Shown piece after piece: positions 1 through 7,317 of a DNA stretch of 64,000 nt. The translations under genes and the position numbers were made by a program. A model generated the notes under the pieces. That model did not search any database, was not told the DNA's origin, and saw only the letters and a list, made by a program, of their open reading frames with translations. The stretch covers positions 124,001 through 188,000 of the forward strand of contig DATCLY010000093.1 in assembly GCA_036563665.1 (NCBI GenBank). The letters are read 5' to 3'. Numbering within the stretch: position 1 is the stretch's first letter; each line of letters starts with the position of its first letter. The stretch comes from FEN-1219 sp036563665 (GTDB lineage Bacteria; Pseudomonadota; Gammaproteobacteria; Steroidobacterales; Rariloculaceae).

Positions 1-76
1 GCACGAGCGCCACCACGAGCGCGGCGCCGTCTTGCACCGCTCGGCCGGCCCGTCGCATGCGGCCCGTCGCGCACAT
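1..76 (-). CDS. pilX: PilX-type minor pilin assembly protein, N-terminal fragment
   Basis: Only the first 25 codons are inside the window; the gene continues past the left edge. The start ATG shares one base with the TGA of pilW (TGATG), which indicates translational coupling. The visible residues hold a basic stretch followed by DGAALVVALV, the usual start of the hydrophobic helix of PilX/PilX-N proteins after a prepilin leader ending in Gly. PilX helps prime type IV pilus assembly at the inner membrane together with PilV, PilW, FimT/FimU and PilY1. A second in-frame ATG lies six codons downstream. Position in the operon supports the call more than the short sequence does. Confidence 0.7.
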   Translation of the reverse strand, partial: MCATGRMRRAGRAVQDGAALVVALV

Positions 77-1080
77 CACCGCGGCCCTCGCGCGTTGCGC
101 AGCTGGACGGTCCGCGACACCACCACGCGCCGGAAGCCGTCGTTGAGCGGCCCGACGTCCTGATCCGCGTAGACGTAGCGCGCGGTGTCCGTGAACCCGG
201 TCTCGGGCCGTTCCGCGCGCGCCCGCAGCCAGATCCGAACCGTTAACACTCTCGCCTCCGGAACGAAATCCGGATGCCGCGAATCGAGCAGGGGATCGCC
301 CGCCTGCACGTAGCGGTCCACGGCGCCGCCGCCGGCTTCGTCCTCGGAATCCGTGTCCACGCCGAGCTCCACCTGCAGGTCCTCGACGCCGGGCAGCACT
401 TCCTCGTCGACGATCGCGGGTCCCGTGCGGAGCGTCTTCCTGCGCAGCGACGGCACGGGGTTGCCCGGCGCGTCGAGCGTCGACCGCGGGCTCACGTAGT
501 AGCCGTTGACGCTGAGCGTGTGGGTTTGCGACGACGCCGCGTCGAACCCGGCCGGGAGCGCGGCGCCGGCAAAGAGCGCCGACTCGCCGAAGCGCACCGA
601 CTGCACGTGTAACGCGCCCGCGGCCGGCACCACCGGCTCCGGCTCCGCGCGACGCACGACCAGCGTGTCCGCCCAGGGAGCGACGCCGTAGGAGGCCGCG
701 CACGCCCAGCGATAGCCGTTGGCGGCCTCCACCGGCCGATCGAGATCGACGGCCCAATTGTTCCCGCAGGCGGCAGGACCGGGCCCGGGCGGCGCGTCGG
801 GCCCCGCGCGTCCCGCGATGACGCCGGCGTGCGCCGCGAGGCCGAAGTAGCCGGCCATCTGCACGTCGCTCTCCAGCACGTCGAGCGCGAAGCGGGCGTT
901 CTCGTGCAGGCGCGCGACGGACTCGGTCACGCGAAACGCGCGCAGCCCCTGCACGAATAGCTCCGCGGCGCCGAGCATGAGCAGCGTGCCCACCGCGAGC
1001 GCCACCATGAGCTCGACGAGCGTGAGCCCCGTTCTCCGCAGGCCGAATGCACGAAGCGCTCGGTGCAGCCGCGCGTGCAT
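76..1080 (-). CDS. pilW: Type IV pilus assembly protein PilW
   Basis: A 334-residue minor pilin-like protein. The N-terminus is a class III prepilin signal: a basic leader ending RRTG, then LTLVELMVAL with Glu at mature position 5 and a roughly 20-residue hydrophobic helix. This is the form processed by PilD and inserted in the inner membrane before assembly. The long C-terminal part is periplasmic or surface-exposed and has the length usual for PilW. It lies third in a minus-strand run fimT-pilV-pilW-pilX, with 6 bp to pilV and a one-base overlap with pilX. Established role: minor pilin complex that primes pilus assembly and places PilY1 at the tip. Confidence 0.9.
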   Translation of the reverse strand: MHARLHRALRAFGLRRTGLTLVELMVALAVGTLLMLGAAELFVQGLRAFRVTESVARLHENARFALDVLESDVQMAGYFGLAAHAGVIAGRAGPDAPPGPGPAACGNNWAVDLDRPVEAANGYRWACAASYGVAPWADTLVVRRAEPEPVVPAAGALHVQSVRFGESALFAGAALPAGFDAASSQTHTLSVNGYYVSPRSTLDAPGNPVPSLRRKTLRTGPAIVDEEVLPGVEDLQVELGVDTDSEDEAGGGAVDRYVQAGDPLLDSRHPDFVPEARVLTVRIWLRARAERPETGFTDTARYVYADQDVGPLNDGFRRVVVSRTVQLRNARGPR

Positions 1081-1086
1081 GCGACG

Positions 1087-1548
1087 TTATCCTGCCGGCA
1101 CGCGCACGGCGGCGCGGTGCGTGAGCACGCCCGCGTTCGGCTCGTGCCAGCTCACGCGGATCGTGACCGTGCGCGGCGCGTCGCCGTCCACGCCGACGAC
1201 GGCGTCGCCGTTCGGCAGCCGGGCGCGCACGAGCCGGCGCCACAGCAGCACGTCGTGCGCGGCCATCTCCGTGGGGGAGCACGAAGCGCCGCCGGTGCCG
1301 CAGCCCCGGTCGGCGCCCGCGCCGGCGTAGGCCGCCGCGCCGCGGCCGTTGGCCCGAATCCGGTCGGCGAGGTCCGCGGCGAGATCCACGGCCGCCGCGC
1401 GATGCAGCGCGCTGCGGGCCGCGCCGAGCGCCTGCGCGTGCAGCGCGGCGATGCCGATCAGGCCCACGGAGACGACCACGAGCGCCACCAGCGCCTCCAC
1501 GAGCCCGAAGCCGCGCGGGTCGCGTGCCGATCGGCCCATCACGGACAT
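1087..1548 (-). CDS. pilV: Type IV pilus modification/minor pilin PilV
   Basis: A 153-residue protein with a prepilin leader ending PRG followed by FGLVEALVAL (Glu5) and a hydrophobic helix continuing VVVSVGLIGI. Downstream it has the AAxxRxxAVDLAADLADRIRAN-like region typical of PilV. The start is uncertain by three codons: an ATG at 1548 overlaps the fimT stop by 10 bases, while an ATG at 1539 would overlap it as TGATG, the same arrangement as pilW-pilX. I used the longer form. It belongs to the minor pilin operon and acts in pilus priming at the inner membrane. Confidence 0.88.
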   Translation of the reverse strand: MSVMGRSARDPRGFGLVEALVALVVVSVGLIGIAALHAQALGAARSALHRAAAVDLAADLADRIRANGRGAAAYAGAGADRGCGTGGASCSPTEMAAHDVLLWRRLVRARLPNGDAVVGVDGDAPRTVTIRVSWHEPNAGVLTHRAAVRVPAG

Positions 1549-2081
1549 GGCAGCGGCTCGCCGGGCGCGGGCTCGGCGACGCGCGGCCGGCCCGTGTAGC
1601 TCACGACCACGGCGCGGGCGTAACGGCCGCCCCGCGCGTCGCAGAAAGTGACGGTGCCGTTCGTGCTGCGCCGGGCGAACGGACGGAACTCGAACACCGC
1701 CCGGTTCGACGACACGGCGACTCCGCGCGCCGGCCGGTGGACGAAGAGCAGCGGCTCCGCCGCGGCGCGCGCAGGCGGGTGCGCGCCGTCTTCGTCGACG
1801 AACACGATCCAGCCCGCCTCGTACCGCTCGCCGCAGGCCGTGAGGTCCGCCGAGCCGCAGAGCACCACGGTGCGGCCCCGCTTCGCGGCCTCGCTGCGCG
1901 CGAGCTGCACGGCCGTGACGAACGCGTCGACGTCCGCCGAGCGCCGCGCGTTGCGGAGCGCGTCCTGGAAGCTCGGGGCCGCGATGCCCACCACGATGCC
2001 GGCGACTGCCAGCGTGCAGAGCAGCTCCCAGAGCGTGAACCCGTGGGCTGGGCGAGCGGTCGAAGCAGGCGTAAGGTTCAT
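1539..2081 (-). CDS. GspH/FimT family pseudopilin (FimT/FimU type)
   Basis: A 180-residue protein with a short leader ending AHG, then FTLWELLCTLAVAGIVVGIA: Glu at mature position 5 and a single N-terminal helix. The remainder fits the GspH/FimT beta-rich domain, including LARSEAAKRGRTVVLCGS and the C-terminal GRYARAVVVSYTGRPR strand pair. It is the promoter-proximal gene of the minor pilin operon. FimT and FimU cannot be told apart without comparison, so no symbol is given. About 210 bp separate it from the divergent Fur-family gene, and that gap should hold the operon promoter. Confidence 0.88.
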   Translation of the reverse strand: MNLTPASTARPAHGFTLWELLCTLAVAGIVVGIAAPSFQDALRNARRSADVDAFVTAVQLARSEAAKRGRTVVLCGSADLTACGERYEAGWIVFVDEDGAHPPARAAAEPLLFVHRPARGVAVSSNRAVFEFRPFARRSTNGTVTFCDARGGRYARAVVVSYTGRPRVAEPAPGEPLPCP

Positions 2082-2226
2082 CGTTGACCCGATGCGCCGG
2101 AGGGTGGTGCCACCGAGGCAGGCCTCCGACGCTCGCCAATTAAGGCCCCGCCAAGGGCGGCCGCACTAGCGCGAAAACCGGCCAGAATGAGCAACTTAGC
2201 GGGGTCGGGGACGGTCGATCGCGCGG

Positions 2227-2256
2227 TTGAGAATGAGTCGCATCAGCGGGTATACT
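2227..2256 (+). promoter_or_regulatory. Sigma70-type promoter of the Fur-family gene
   Basis: TTGAGA at 2227-2232 and TATACT at 2251-2256 are separated by 18 bp. The predicted transcription start is about 30 bases before the ATG, and GGGGA lies about 11 bases before it. The -35 element sits in a GAGAATGAG-containing stretch that weakly resembles a half Fur box, so autoregulation is possible but not shown. Confidence 0.6.
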
Positions 2257-2291
2257 TGCCAAGTCTCTGATTTTTCAGGGGACTCGCTACG

Positions 2292-2705
2292 ATGACGCGA
2301 GACCAGCTCGTCGAGCTGCTTGAATCACACGACGTGATGCCGACCGCGCAGCGGTTGGATGTCGCGGCCGTGATCCTGTCGAAGCCGCAGCACCTGTCCG
2401 CGGAGCAGATCATCGCCGGCATCCGGGCGATGGGCTCGCGCGTCTCGAAGGCCACGGTCTACAACACGCTGAACCTCTTTTGCGACCGGGGGTTGCTGCG
2501 CACGGTGGACGTCGATCCCACGCGCCAGTACTACGACTCCACCATTCACCCGCATCATCACTTCTACAACGAGGACACGGGCGAGCTCATCGACATCCCG
2601 AGCGATGCCGTCACGGTGGACGTGCGCACGGCGCTGCCGCCGGGCACGCGGCAGGCCGCCGTGGAGGTCGTGATCCGGGTGCGCTCGAGCGACGCCCAGG
2701 CGTAA
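2292..2705 (+). CDS. Fur-family transcriptional regulator (Irr/PerR-like, no CxxC)
   Basis: A 137-residue Fur-superfamily protein. Residues 1-75 form the winged-helix DNA-binding domain, with the signature SKATVYNTLNLF recognition helix. The dimerisation and metal-sensing part begins with His86 and the His88-His90 cluster (HPHHHF), then YNEDTGELIDI. It lacks the CxxC structural zinc pairs of classic Fur; the only Cys is in LFCDRG. That pattern is seen in Irr-like and some PerR-like members. Metal, peroxide or haem sensing is therefore likely, but the ligand cannot be assigned. It stands alone, divergent from the pilin operon and upstream of a tRNA, with its own promoter. Confidence 0.85.
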   Translation: MTRDQLVELLESHDVMPTAQRLDVAAVILSKPQHLSAEQIIAGIRAMGSRVSKATVYNTLNLFCDRGLLRTVDVDPTRQYYDSTIHPHHHFYNEDTGELIDIPSDAVTVDVRTALPPGTRQAAVEVVIRVRSSDAQA

Positions 2706-2797
2706 CGCCCGCGCGGTCCGCGCACACGCCGGTCCGCAAATCAAGAAGTGCAGGCGCGCGCGGCCTCAGGCAGAATAGCGCCTCCGCCGAATCCCGT

Positions 2798-2872
2798 GCC
2801 GGTGTAGCTCAGCGGTAGAGCAGTCGCTTCGTAAGCGAGAGGTCGGGGGTTCAAGTCCCTCCACCGGCACCA
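2798..2872 (+). tRNA. tRNA-Thr (anticodon CGT)
   Basis: A 75-nt cloverleaf. The 7-bp acceptor stem GCCGGTG/CACCGGC is perfect, the D arm is GCTC/GAGC, the anticodon loop is TTCGTAA with CGT at 2830-2832, and the T arm has loop TTCAAGT. The encoded 3' end is ACCA. The top pair of the anticodon stem (27:43) is G-G, while the other four pairs are canonical. It reads ACG codons, which should be frequent in this GC-rich genome. Confidence 0.95.
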
Positions 2873-3048
2873 GCTTCGGGTCTCCCCGCACACCGCATCA
2901 CTGCAGGCGCACCGCCCGCGGCGCTCGTCGAGTAATCGCGCGAAGCGTTGCCGCGGACGGTCGTCACGATTGAGCACCGAGGCTACCCAATCGCCGCTGG
3001 TCTTGTGCTAACGTGCGCACCGTTGCGCCTGGCACTGTGGGGGACGGT

Positions 3049-3648
3049 ATGCCCGTGCGTCGGGGGTTAGCGTGCATCGTCGGACTGCTGGCGGCGGCCT
3101 GCTCGCCGTCCGAGCCGGAGTCGGCCGGCGGCGGCGCGGCGCCCGACGGGACGACGACTTACGGGGCGGCGGATCTCCTCGCCTGGCGGCGCGTCGGCGA
3201 CGCGAACTGGCGCGAGGCCGACGGCGGTGCCGTGCAGGCGGATTCGGGCAACGGGTTCCTCGTGAGCCCCACGAGCTTCCGCGACTTCGACCTGAGCGTG
3301 GAGTTCTGGGTGTCGCCGGATGCGAACAGCGGGGTGTTCGTGCGTTGCGTCGACGCCGATGCTCCCGGCGCCGAGACTTGCTATGAGGTCAACATATTCG
3401 ACCAGCGGCCGGACCCCACGTATCGCACGGGCAGCATCGTCGACGTGGCGCCGCCGTCGAGCACGATCTACACGGGCGGCCGCTGGAATCGCTTCGAGAT
3501 CACGGCTCGCGGCCCGCGTCTGCAGGTAGTGCTGAACGATCGGCCCATGGTGGACGTGAGCGACGAGCGCTTCGCGGAGGGGCCGGTCGCGCTGCAGTAC
3601 GGGGCGGGCACGGTGCTGTTCCGCAACCTTCGAATCACGACGCATTAG
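3049..3648 (+). CDS. Lipoprotein with DUF1080 (3-keto-disaccharide hydrolase-like) domain
   Basis: A 199-residue predicted lipoprotein. The N-terminus MPVRRGLACIVGLLAAAC gives a basic n-region, a hydrophobic core and a lipobox Cys at residue 18, followed by a small Gly/Ala-rich linker. From about residue 45 to the end it matches the jelly-roll DUF1080 fold: DFDLSVEFWVSPDANSGVFVR, later GRWNRFEITARGP and VALQYGAGTVLFRNLRI. Family members bind or cleave sugars in the periplasm or outer membrane, and some are 3-keto-glucoside hydrolases. The ATG at 3049 was chosen over an upstream GTG because it begins the signal peptide and has a GGGGGA purine run in front. Confidence 0.8.
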   Translation: MPVRRGLACIVGLLAAACSPSEPESAGGGAAPDGTTTYGAADLLAWRRVGDANWREADGGAVQADSGNGFLVSPTSFRDFDLSVEFWVSPDANSGVFVRCVDADAPGAETCYEVNIFDQRPDPTYRTGSIVDVAPPSSTIYTGGRWNRFEITARGPRLQVVLNDRPMVDVSDERFAEGPVALQYGAGTVLFRNLRITTH

Positions 3649-3725
3649 GCAAGCCGCTTGCGGTTTCTCCGGTTCAACCGTCCGAGTCCCCGCGGGGGCG
3701 CCGGGCAACTCCGTGAGGTCGTCGG

Positions 3726-4316
3726 ATGAGCAGCGTCCTCGAGCAGTCGCGCTCGGACTACTTCGCCCGATTCTTCCGTAGCTGGGTGCGCGATCCGTTC
3801 ACGATCGGCGCCGTCGCGCCGAGCGGCCGCTTGCTCGCGAGGCTCATGGCGCAGAACGTGACCGCGGGCGCGCGCGTCATCGAGCTCGGGGCGGGCACGG
3901 GTACCGTCACGCGCGCCATCCTCGAGCGCGGCGTGCGCCCCGAGAACCTGGTCGTGGTGGAGCAGAACGCCGATTTCGCGCGGATCCTCACGCAGCGCTT
4001 TCCGCACTGCCGCGTGCTGCAGGCCGACGCGTTGTCGCTCGCGAGCTACCGGGACGAGCTCGCGGGCGGCGGCTTCGACTTCGTCATCAGCGGCCTGCCG
4101 CTGTTGCTCTTCTCGCGGCGCGAGAAGCTGCGCGTGCTGTCGCAGGCGTTCGAGATGCTCGGGCCCGACGGGTGCTTCCATCAGTTCACGTACGGCGGCC
4201 GCTGTCCCGTGGGGCGCGAGCTGCGGGCGAGGCTCAGGCTGCGCAGCTCGCTGATCGGCTTCACGCCGCTCAACCTGCCGCCGGCCTTCGTCTATCGCTT
4301 CGCCCGCGTGTTCTGA
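3726..4316 (+). CDS. Class I SAM methyltransferase, phospholipid N-methyltransferase (PmtA)-like
   Basis: A 196-residue Rossmann methyltransferase. After FFRSWVRDPFTIGAVAPSGRLLARLM, a stretch typical of PmtA-like enzymes, comes the SAM-binding motif I VIELGAGTGTVTRAIL, then VVVEQNADFARILTQRFP (acidic loop) and the DFVISGLPLLLFS motif. The related family methylates phosphatidylethanolamine or resembles rRNA adenine dimethylases. The substrate here is not proven. No signal peptide is present; the protein is probably cytosolic and membrane-associated. It lies between lipoprotein genes in a loose plus-strand row. Confidence 0.78.
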   Translation: MSSVLEQSRSDYFARFFRSWVRDPFTIGAVAPSGRLLARLMAQNVTAGARVIELGAGTGTVTRAILERGVRPENLVVVEQNADFARILTQRFPHCRVLQADALSLASYRDELAGGGFDFVISGLPLLLFSRREKLRVLSQAFEMLGPDGCFHQFTYGGRCPVGRELRARLRLRSSLIGFTPLNLPPAFVYRFARVF

Positions 4317-4329
4317 TACCGTCCTACGG

Positions 4330-5568
4330 GTGTCGACGCAGCCCTCGGTGTCCGCCGGCGCCCCATTCGCAGTGATGGTGGCGGCCGCTTGCGCCGCGCT
4401 CGCGGCGTGCGGCGAGCGCGGGGGGCCGCCGACTGCCGTTTCCACGCCCACGGTCGTGGACGTGCCGGCGGCGCCGGGCAGCGGCGAGCCCCGGCTCGCG
4501 GCGGGGCCGGACGGCTCGGCCGTGCTGAGCTGGGTGGAGCCTGAAGGGGAGGGCTACGCGCTGCGCTACGCGCGCTGGTCGGGCGGCGCCTTCGGCGGGC
4601 CGGCCACGGTCGCCCGGGGCACGGACTGGATGGTGAACCCCGCGGATCTGCCGTCGGTCGTGCCGATCACGCGCGACGTCTGGGCCGCGCACTGGCTGGT
4701 GACCTCGCCGGGCAGCCTGTTCGCCTACGACGTGGTCGTCGCGCACTCGCACGACGGCGGCCGGTCGTGGAGCGAGCCCGTGCTGCTGAACGACGACGGC
4801 ACGACCACCGAGCACGGCTTCGCGACCCTGTTCGAATGGGACGGCGCCGTCGGCGCGGTGTGGCTCGACGGTCGGAACTTCGCGCTCGCGGAGGGCGACG
4901 AGGCCGCCGTTGTCGGCACCAGCCTGCGCGCCGCACGGCTGTCGTTCGACGGCACGAAGCTCTCCGACGACGCCGTCGACGACGTGGTGTGCGACTGCTG
5001 CCGCACCGATGTCGCCGCCGCGCGCGGCGCGCTGGTCGTGGTGTACCGCGACCGCACGCCGGAGGAGCGCCGCGACGTCGTCGTGCGCCGCTTCGCGGAC
5101 GGCCGCTGGACGGAGCCCGTCGAGCTCGGCCCGGACGGGTGGATCATCGAGGGCTGTCCCGTGAACGGACCCGCCCTCGACGCGCGCGGCGACGACGTGG
5201 TCGCGGCGTGGTTCACGGCGGCGAGCGGCGCGCCGCGCGTGCGCTTCGCGCGCTCGCGCGACGGCGGCGCCACGTTCGCGCCCGCGGTCGACATCGACGG
5301 GGCGGGCGCGCTGGGTCAGGTGGGCGTGGCGCTGCTCGACGACGGCGCGGCCGCCGTGAGCTGGTGGCGCAACGACGCCCACGGTGGCACCGAGCTCGCC
5401 GTGCGCCGCGTGGAGCGCGATGGCACGCTCGGCCCGGCGTTCGCGGCCGCGCGCGTCGACACGCCGCGCCCGAGCGATGTGCCGCAGATGCTCGCGACCG
5501 AGGGCGGGCTGCTGTTCGCCTGGACCGACGCGGGAGGGGTGAAAGCCGCCTTCGTGGAGCGGCCGTAG
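4330..5568 (+). CDS. Putative exported lipoprotein with BNR/sialidase-like repeats
   Basis: A 412-residue protein starting at GTG just after the methyltransferase gene. The N-terminal hydrophobic segment ends in LAACGERGG, a lipobox-like site, so it is probably a lipoprotein. The rest looks like a six-bladed beta-propeller of the exo-alpha-sialidase/BNR superfamily. It has Asp-box-like turns such as SHDGGRSWSEP and SRDGGATFAP, and a paired Cys motif VCDCCRTDVAAA. The usual sialidase Arg triad is not recognisable to me, so no enzymatic function is claimed. The n-region lacks Lys/Arg, which makes the start codon uncertain; an internal ATG at 4375 would leave only 11 residues before the Cys. Confidence 0.65.
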   Translation: MSTQPSVSAGAPFAVMVAAACAALAACGERGGPPTAVSTPTVVDVPAAPGSGEPRLAAGPDGSAVLSWVEPEGEGYALRYARWSGGAFGGPATVARGTDWMVNPADLPSVVPITRDVWAAHWLVTSPGSLFAYDVVVAHSHDGGRSWSEPVLLNDDGTTTEHGFATLFEWDGAVGAVWLDGRNFALAEGDEAAVVGTSLRAARLSFDGTKLSDDAVDDVVCDCCRTDVAAARGALVVVYRDRTPEERRDVVVRRFADGRWTEPVELGPDGWIIEGCPVNGPALDARGDDVVAAWFTAASGAPRVRFARSRDGGATFAPAVDIDGAGALGQVGVALLDDGAAAVSWWRNDAHGGTELAVRRVERDGTLGPAFAAARVDTPRPSDVPQMLATEGGLLFAWTDAGGVKAAFVERP

Positions 5569-5619
5569 TCCCCGCCGGCATCCTAGGCGGCGCGCGCCGG
5601 CGCCGCTAGAATCGAACGC

Positions 5620-6630
5620 ATGCCCCGTTGCTGGTCACTGCCCGCGCGGCGTTCGTCGGGCGTGCGCGCAGTTCTACGATTTTGCGCCGTGGCGGCGCTC
5701 GCCGCCCTCACGGGCTGCGCGGTGACGCATGTGCCGCTCTCGGATCGCTATCCCGGCCCACGCGAGCTACCGCCCGATCTCGCGGAGCGCTTCCACTACA
5801 CGGCGGCGACGCCGAGCGGCGCCGAGGAGGCGTTGCGGCGGCGCGCGAACTTCACCGTGCGCCAGGTCCTGCTCGAGTCCAGCACGGGATGCGAGCCGAT
5901 CGAGCTCGAGTACTGCGACACGGAAGGCGACGCGCGAACGCCGGTGGTGGTGCTGCTGCCCATCTTCAACGGCCATCTCGTCGTCACGCGCTACTTCGCC
6001 AAGTATTTCGCGCAGCGGGGCTGGGCGGCCGTGGTCGTGGGCGTGAACCGCGAGCGCATGCAGACCATCGATGAGCTCGGCGAAGCGCTGCATGCCACGC
6101 TCGCGGACTATCGCCGGGCGCTCGACTGGATCGAGCAGCAGCCCGAGCTCGACTCGGAGCGCATCGGGCTGTTCGGCATCAGCTTCGGGGGCAGCGACGC
6201 CGTCATGCTGGCCGCGCTCGATCCGCGCGTGGACGCGCTCGTGGCCGCGATGGCGGGCGGCGACTTCCCGTACATGGCGATGAACACGCGCTATCGGCCC
6301 GTGGCGCGGGTGATCGACGAGGTCGTCGAGGAGAACGGCCTGACGGAGAGCGCGCTCGAGCGGCTGCTCAAGGAAGAGATCCCGTTCGATCCTCTCACGC
6401 TCGCCCCCTATGTGGACGCGCAGCGCGCGCTGCTCGTGCTCGCGCGCTCCGACGTCATCGTGCCGTTCGAGGCCCAGCAGCGCCTCTGGCTCACGATGGG
6501 CCGCCCCGAGGCCCTGTACCTGCCCACGGGCCACCGCACGTCCGTGGTGTACTTCCCGAAGTTGCGCGAGAGCGCCTACGAGTTCTTCGCGCGGCAATTC
6601 GGGATGCCGGACGGCGTAGCGCACAACTAA
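5620..6630 (+). CDS. Alpha/beta-hydrolase lipoprotein (dienelactone hydrolase-like)
   Basis: A 336-residue predicted lipoprotein. The signal peptide ends LAALTGC (lipobox). The mature part is an alpha/beta-hydrolase: TPVVVLLPIFNGH oxyanion strand, nucleophile elbow GISFGGSDAV (catalytic Ser), a likely Asp in LARSDVIVPF and a His in TGHRTSVVYF near the C-terminus. These four elements are in the order of the DLH/prolyl-oligopeptidase-like group. The substrate is unknown; location is periplasm or outer membrane. An in-frame GTG at 5662 would give a shorter n-region (MRAVLRF). A 348-bp space rich in inverted repeats follows. Confidence 0.78.
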   Translation: MPRCWSLPARRSSGVRAVLRFCAVAALAALTGCAVTHVPLSDRYPGPRELPPDLAERFHYTAATPSGAEEALRRRANFTVRQVLLESSTGCEPIELEYCDTEGDARTPVVVLLPIFNGHLVVTRYFAKYFAQRGWAAVVVGVNRERMQTIDELGEALHATLADYRRALDWIEQQPELDSERIGLFGISFGGSDAVMLAALDPRVDALVAAMAGGDFPYMAMNTRYRPVARVIDEVVEENGLTESALERLLKEEIPFDPLTLAPYVDAQRALLVLARSDVIVPFEAQQRLWLTMGRPEALYLPTGHRTSVVYFPKLRESAYEFFARQFGMPDGVAHN

Positions 6631-6748
6631 CCGCCCCGCGACTACCGGCGTCTCGCCAACCGCGACCTTCACCGCCGCCGGCCCTTGCGACGAGACGTCA
6701 GACCGCGATCTTCAGCGCCGCACACTCTCGCGACGACGCGTCAGGGTC

Positions 6749-6845
6749 GTCCATGCAGACCCCCTTCCAGGACGCTCGCGCGCAGGATGCGCGCGCGAGG
6801 CTACAGGGATGTATCCACGCCGTTCGGAAGGGGGTCCGCATGGAC
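6749..6845 (+). repeat. Palindromic intergenic repeat, copy A
   Basis: The 348 bp between the hydrolase and padR holds an extended imperfect inverted repeat. Outer arms GTCCATGC (6749-6756) and GCATGGAC (6838-6845) enclose CCCCCTTCC (6760-6768) and GGAAGGGGG (6826-6834), with a GC-rich hairpin inside. The core at 6791-6822 matches the minus strand of 54140-54171 at 30 of 32 positions. A separate inverted pair CGATCTTCA/TGAAGATCG occurs at 6873-6904. No gene is visible in this space. Confidence 0.8.
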
Positions 6846-6922
6846 AGGTCCCTGCGCGGACGCCGGAGCCGGCGATCTTCATCCGCGAGCGCCTCTGAAG
6901 ATCGCGACGATGCGAGCGCGCC

Positions 6923-6951
6923 TTGAGATACCTGGAAGGGCGAGGTAAACT
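6923..6951 (+). promoter_or_regulatory. Promoter and possible operator of padR
   Basis: TTGAGA (6923-6928) and TAAACT (6946-6951) are separated by 17 bp, a good sigma70 match, with the ATG 28 bases further on. The spacer contains TACCT (6929-6933) and AGGTA (6943-6947) as an inverted pair, a plausible binding site for the PadR protein itself. Confidence 0.6.
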
Positions 6952-6978
6952 GAGCTCTCGAGTCTTCGGCGGAGCGCC

Positions 6979-7317
6979 ATGAGCCAGACGAATCCTCCGT
7001 TCATGAGCGGCGTGCCGGAGTTGCTCGTCCTGCGACTCCTGGCCCGAGGCGAGATGTACGGGTACGAGCTGGTCAAGGCCGTGCGCCTCGTCACCGGCGA
7101 AGCCATCGCGCTCGGCGAAGGGGTGATCTACCCCGTCCTCCACGCCCTCGAGCGCAACGGCGCGCTCAAGGCGCGGCGCAAGGCCGTGAACGGACGCACA
7201 CGCGTCTACTACACGCTGACCGCGAAGGGACAGCGGCGACTGGAACGATTGGGACAGGAATGGAAGCGCGTGAGCTCGGGTGTGAATGCCGCACTCGGAG
7301 ACGCGGAGCATGCCTAG
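6979..7317 (+). CDS. PadR-family transcriptional regulator
   Basis: A 112-residue PadR-type winged-helix repressor. It shows LLVLRLLARGEMYGYELVKAV (helix and signature YGYEL), GVIYPVLHALERNGAL (recognition helix) and the wing VNGRTRVYYTLTAKGQRRL, then a short dimerisation helix. The family is dimeric and regulates adjacent membrane or efflux genes in response to stress or small ligands. Its stop overlaps the start of the next gene, a HAAS-like membrane protein, the usual partner of PadR regulators. A promoter with an internal inverted repeat lies directly upstream. Confidence 0.9.
   Translation: MSQTNPPFMSGVPELLVLRLLARGEMYGYELVKAVRLVTGEAIALGEGVIYPVLHALERNGALKARRKAVNGRTRVYYTLTAKGQRRLERLGQEWKRVSSGVNAALGDAEHA

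Noticed and set aside
2091..2112. TGGCAC-like start of a sigma54 promoter upstream of the minor pilin operon (minus strand)
   Set aside because: The -12 GC is not at the required spacing; CG occurs there instead. No sigma54 promoter is claimed.
2741..2977. Open frame antisense to the tRNA-Thr, translating as a DLNPRPLAYEATALPLSYTG-type product
   Set aside because: This is the well-known false protein produced by translating the complement of a tRNA gene.
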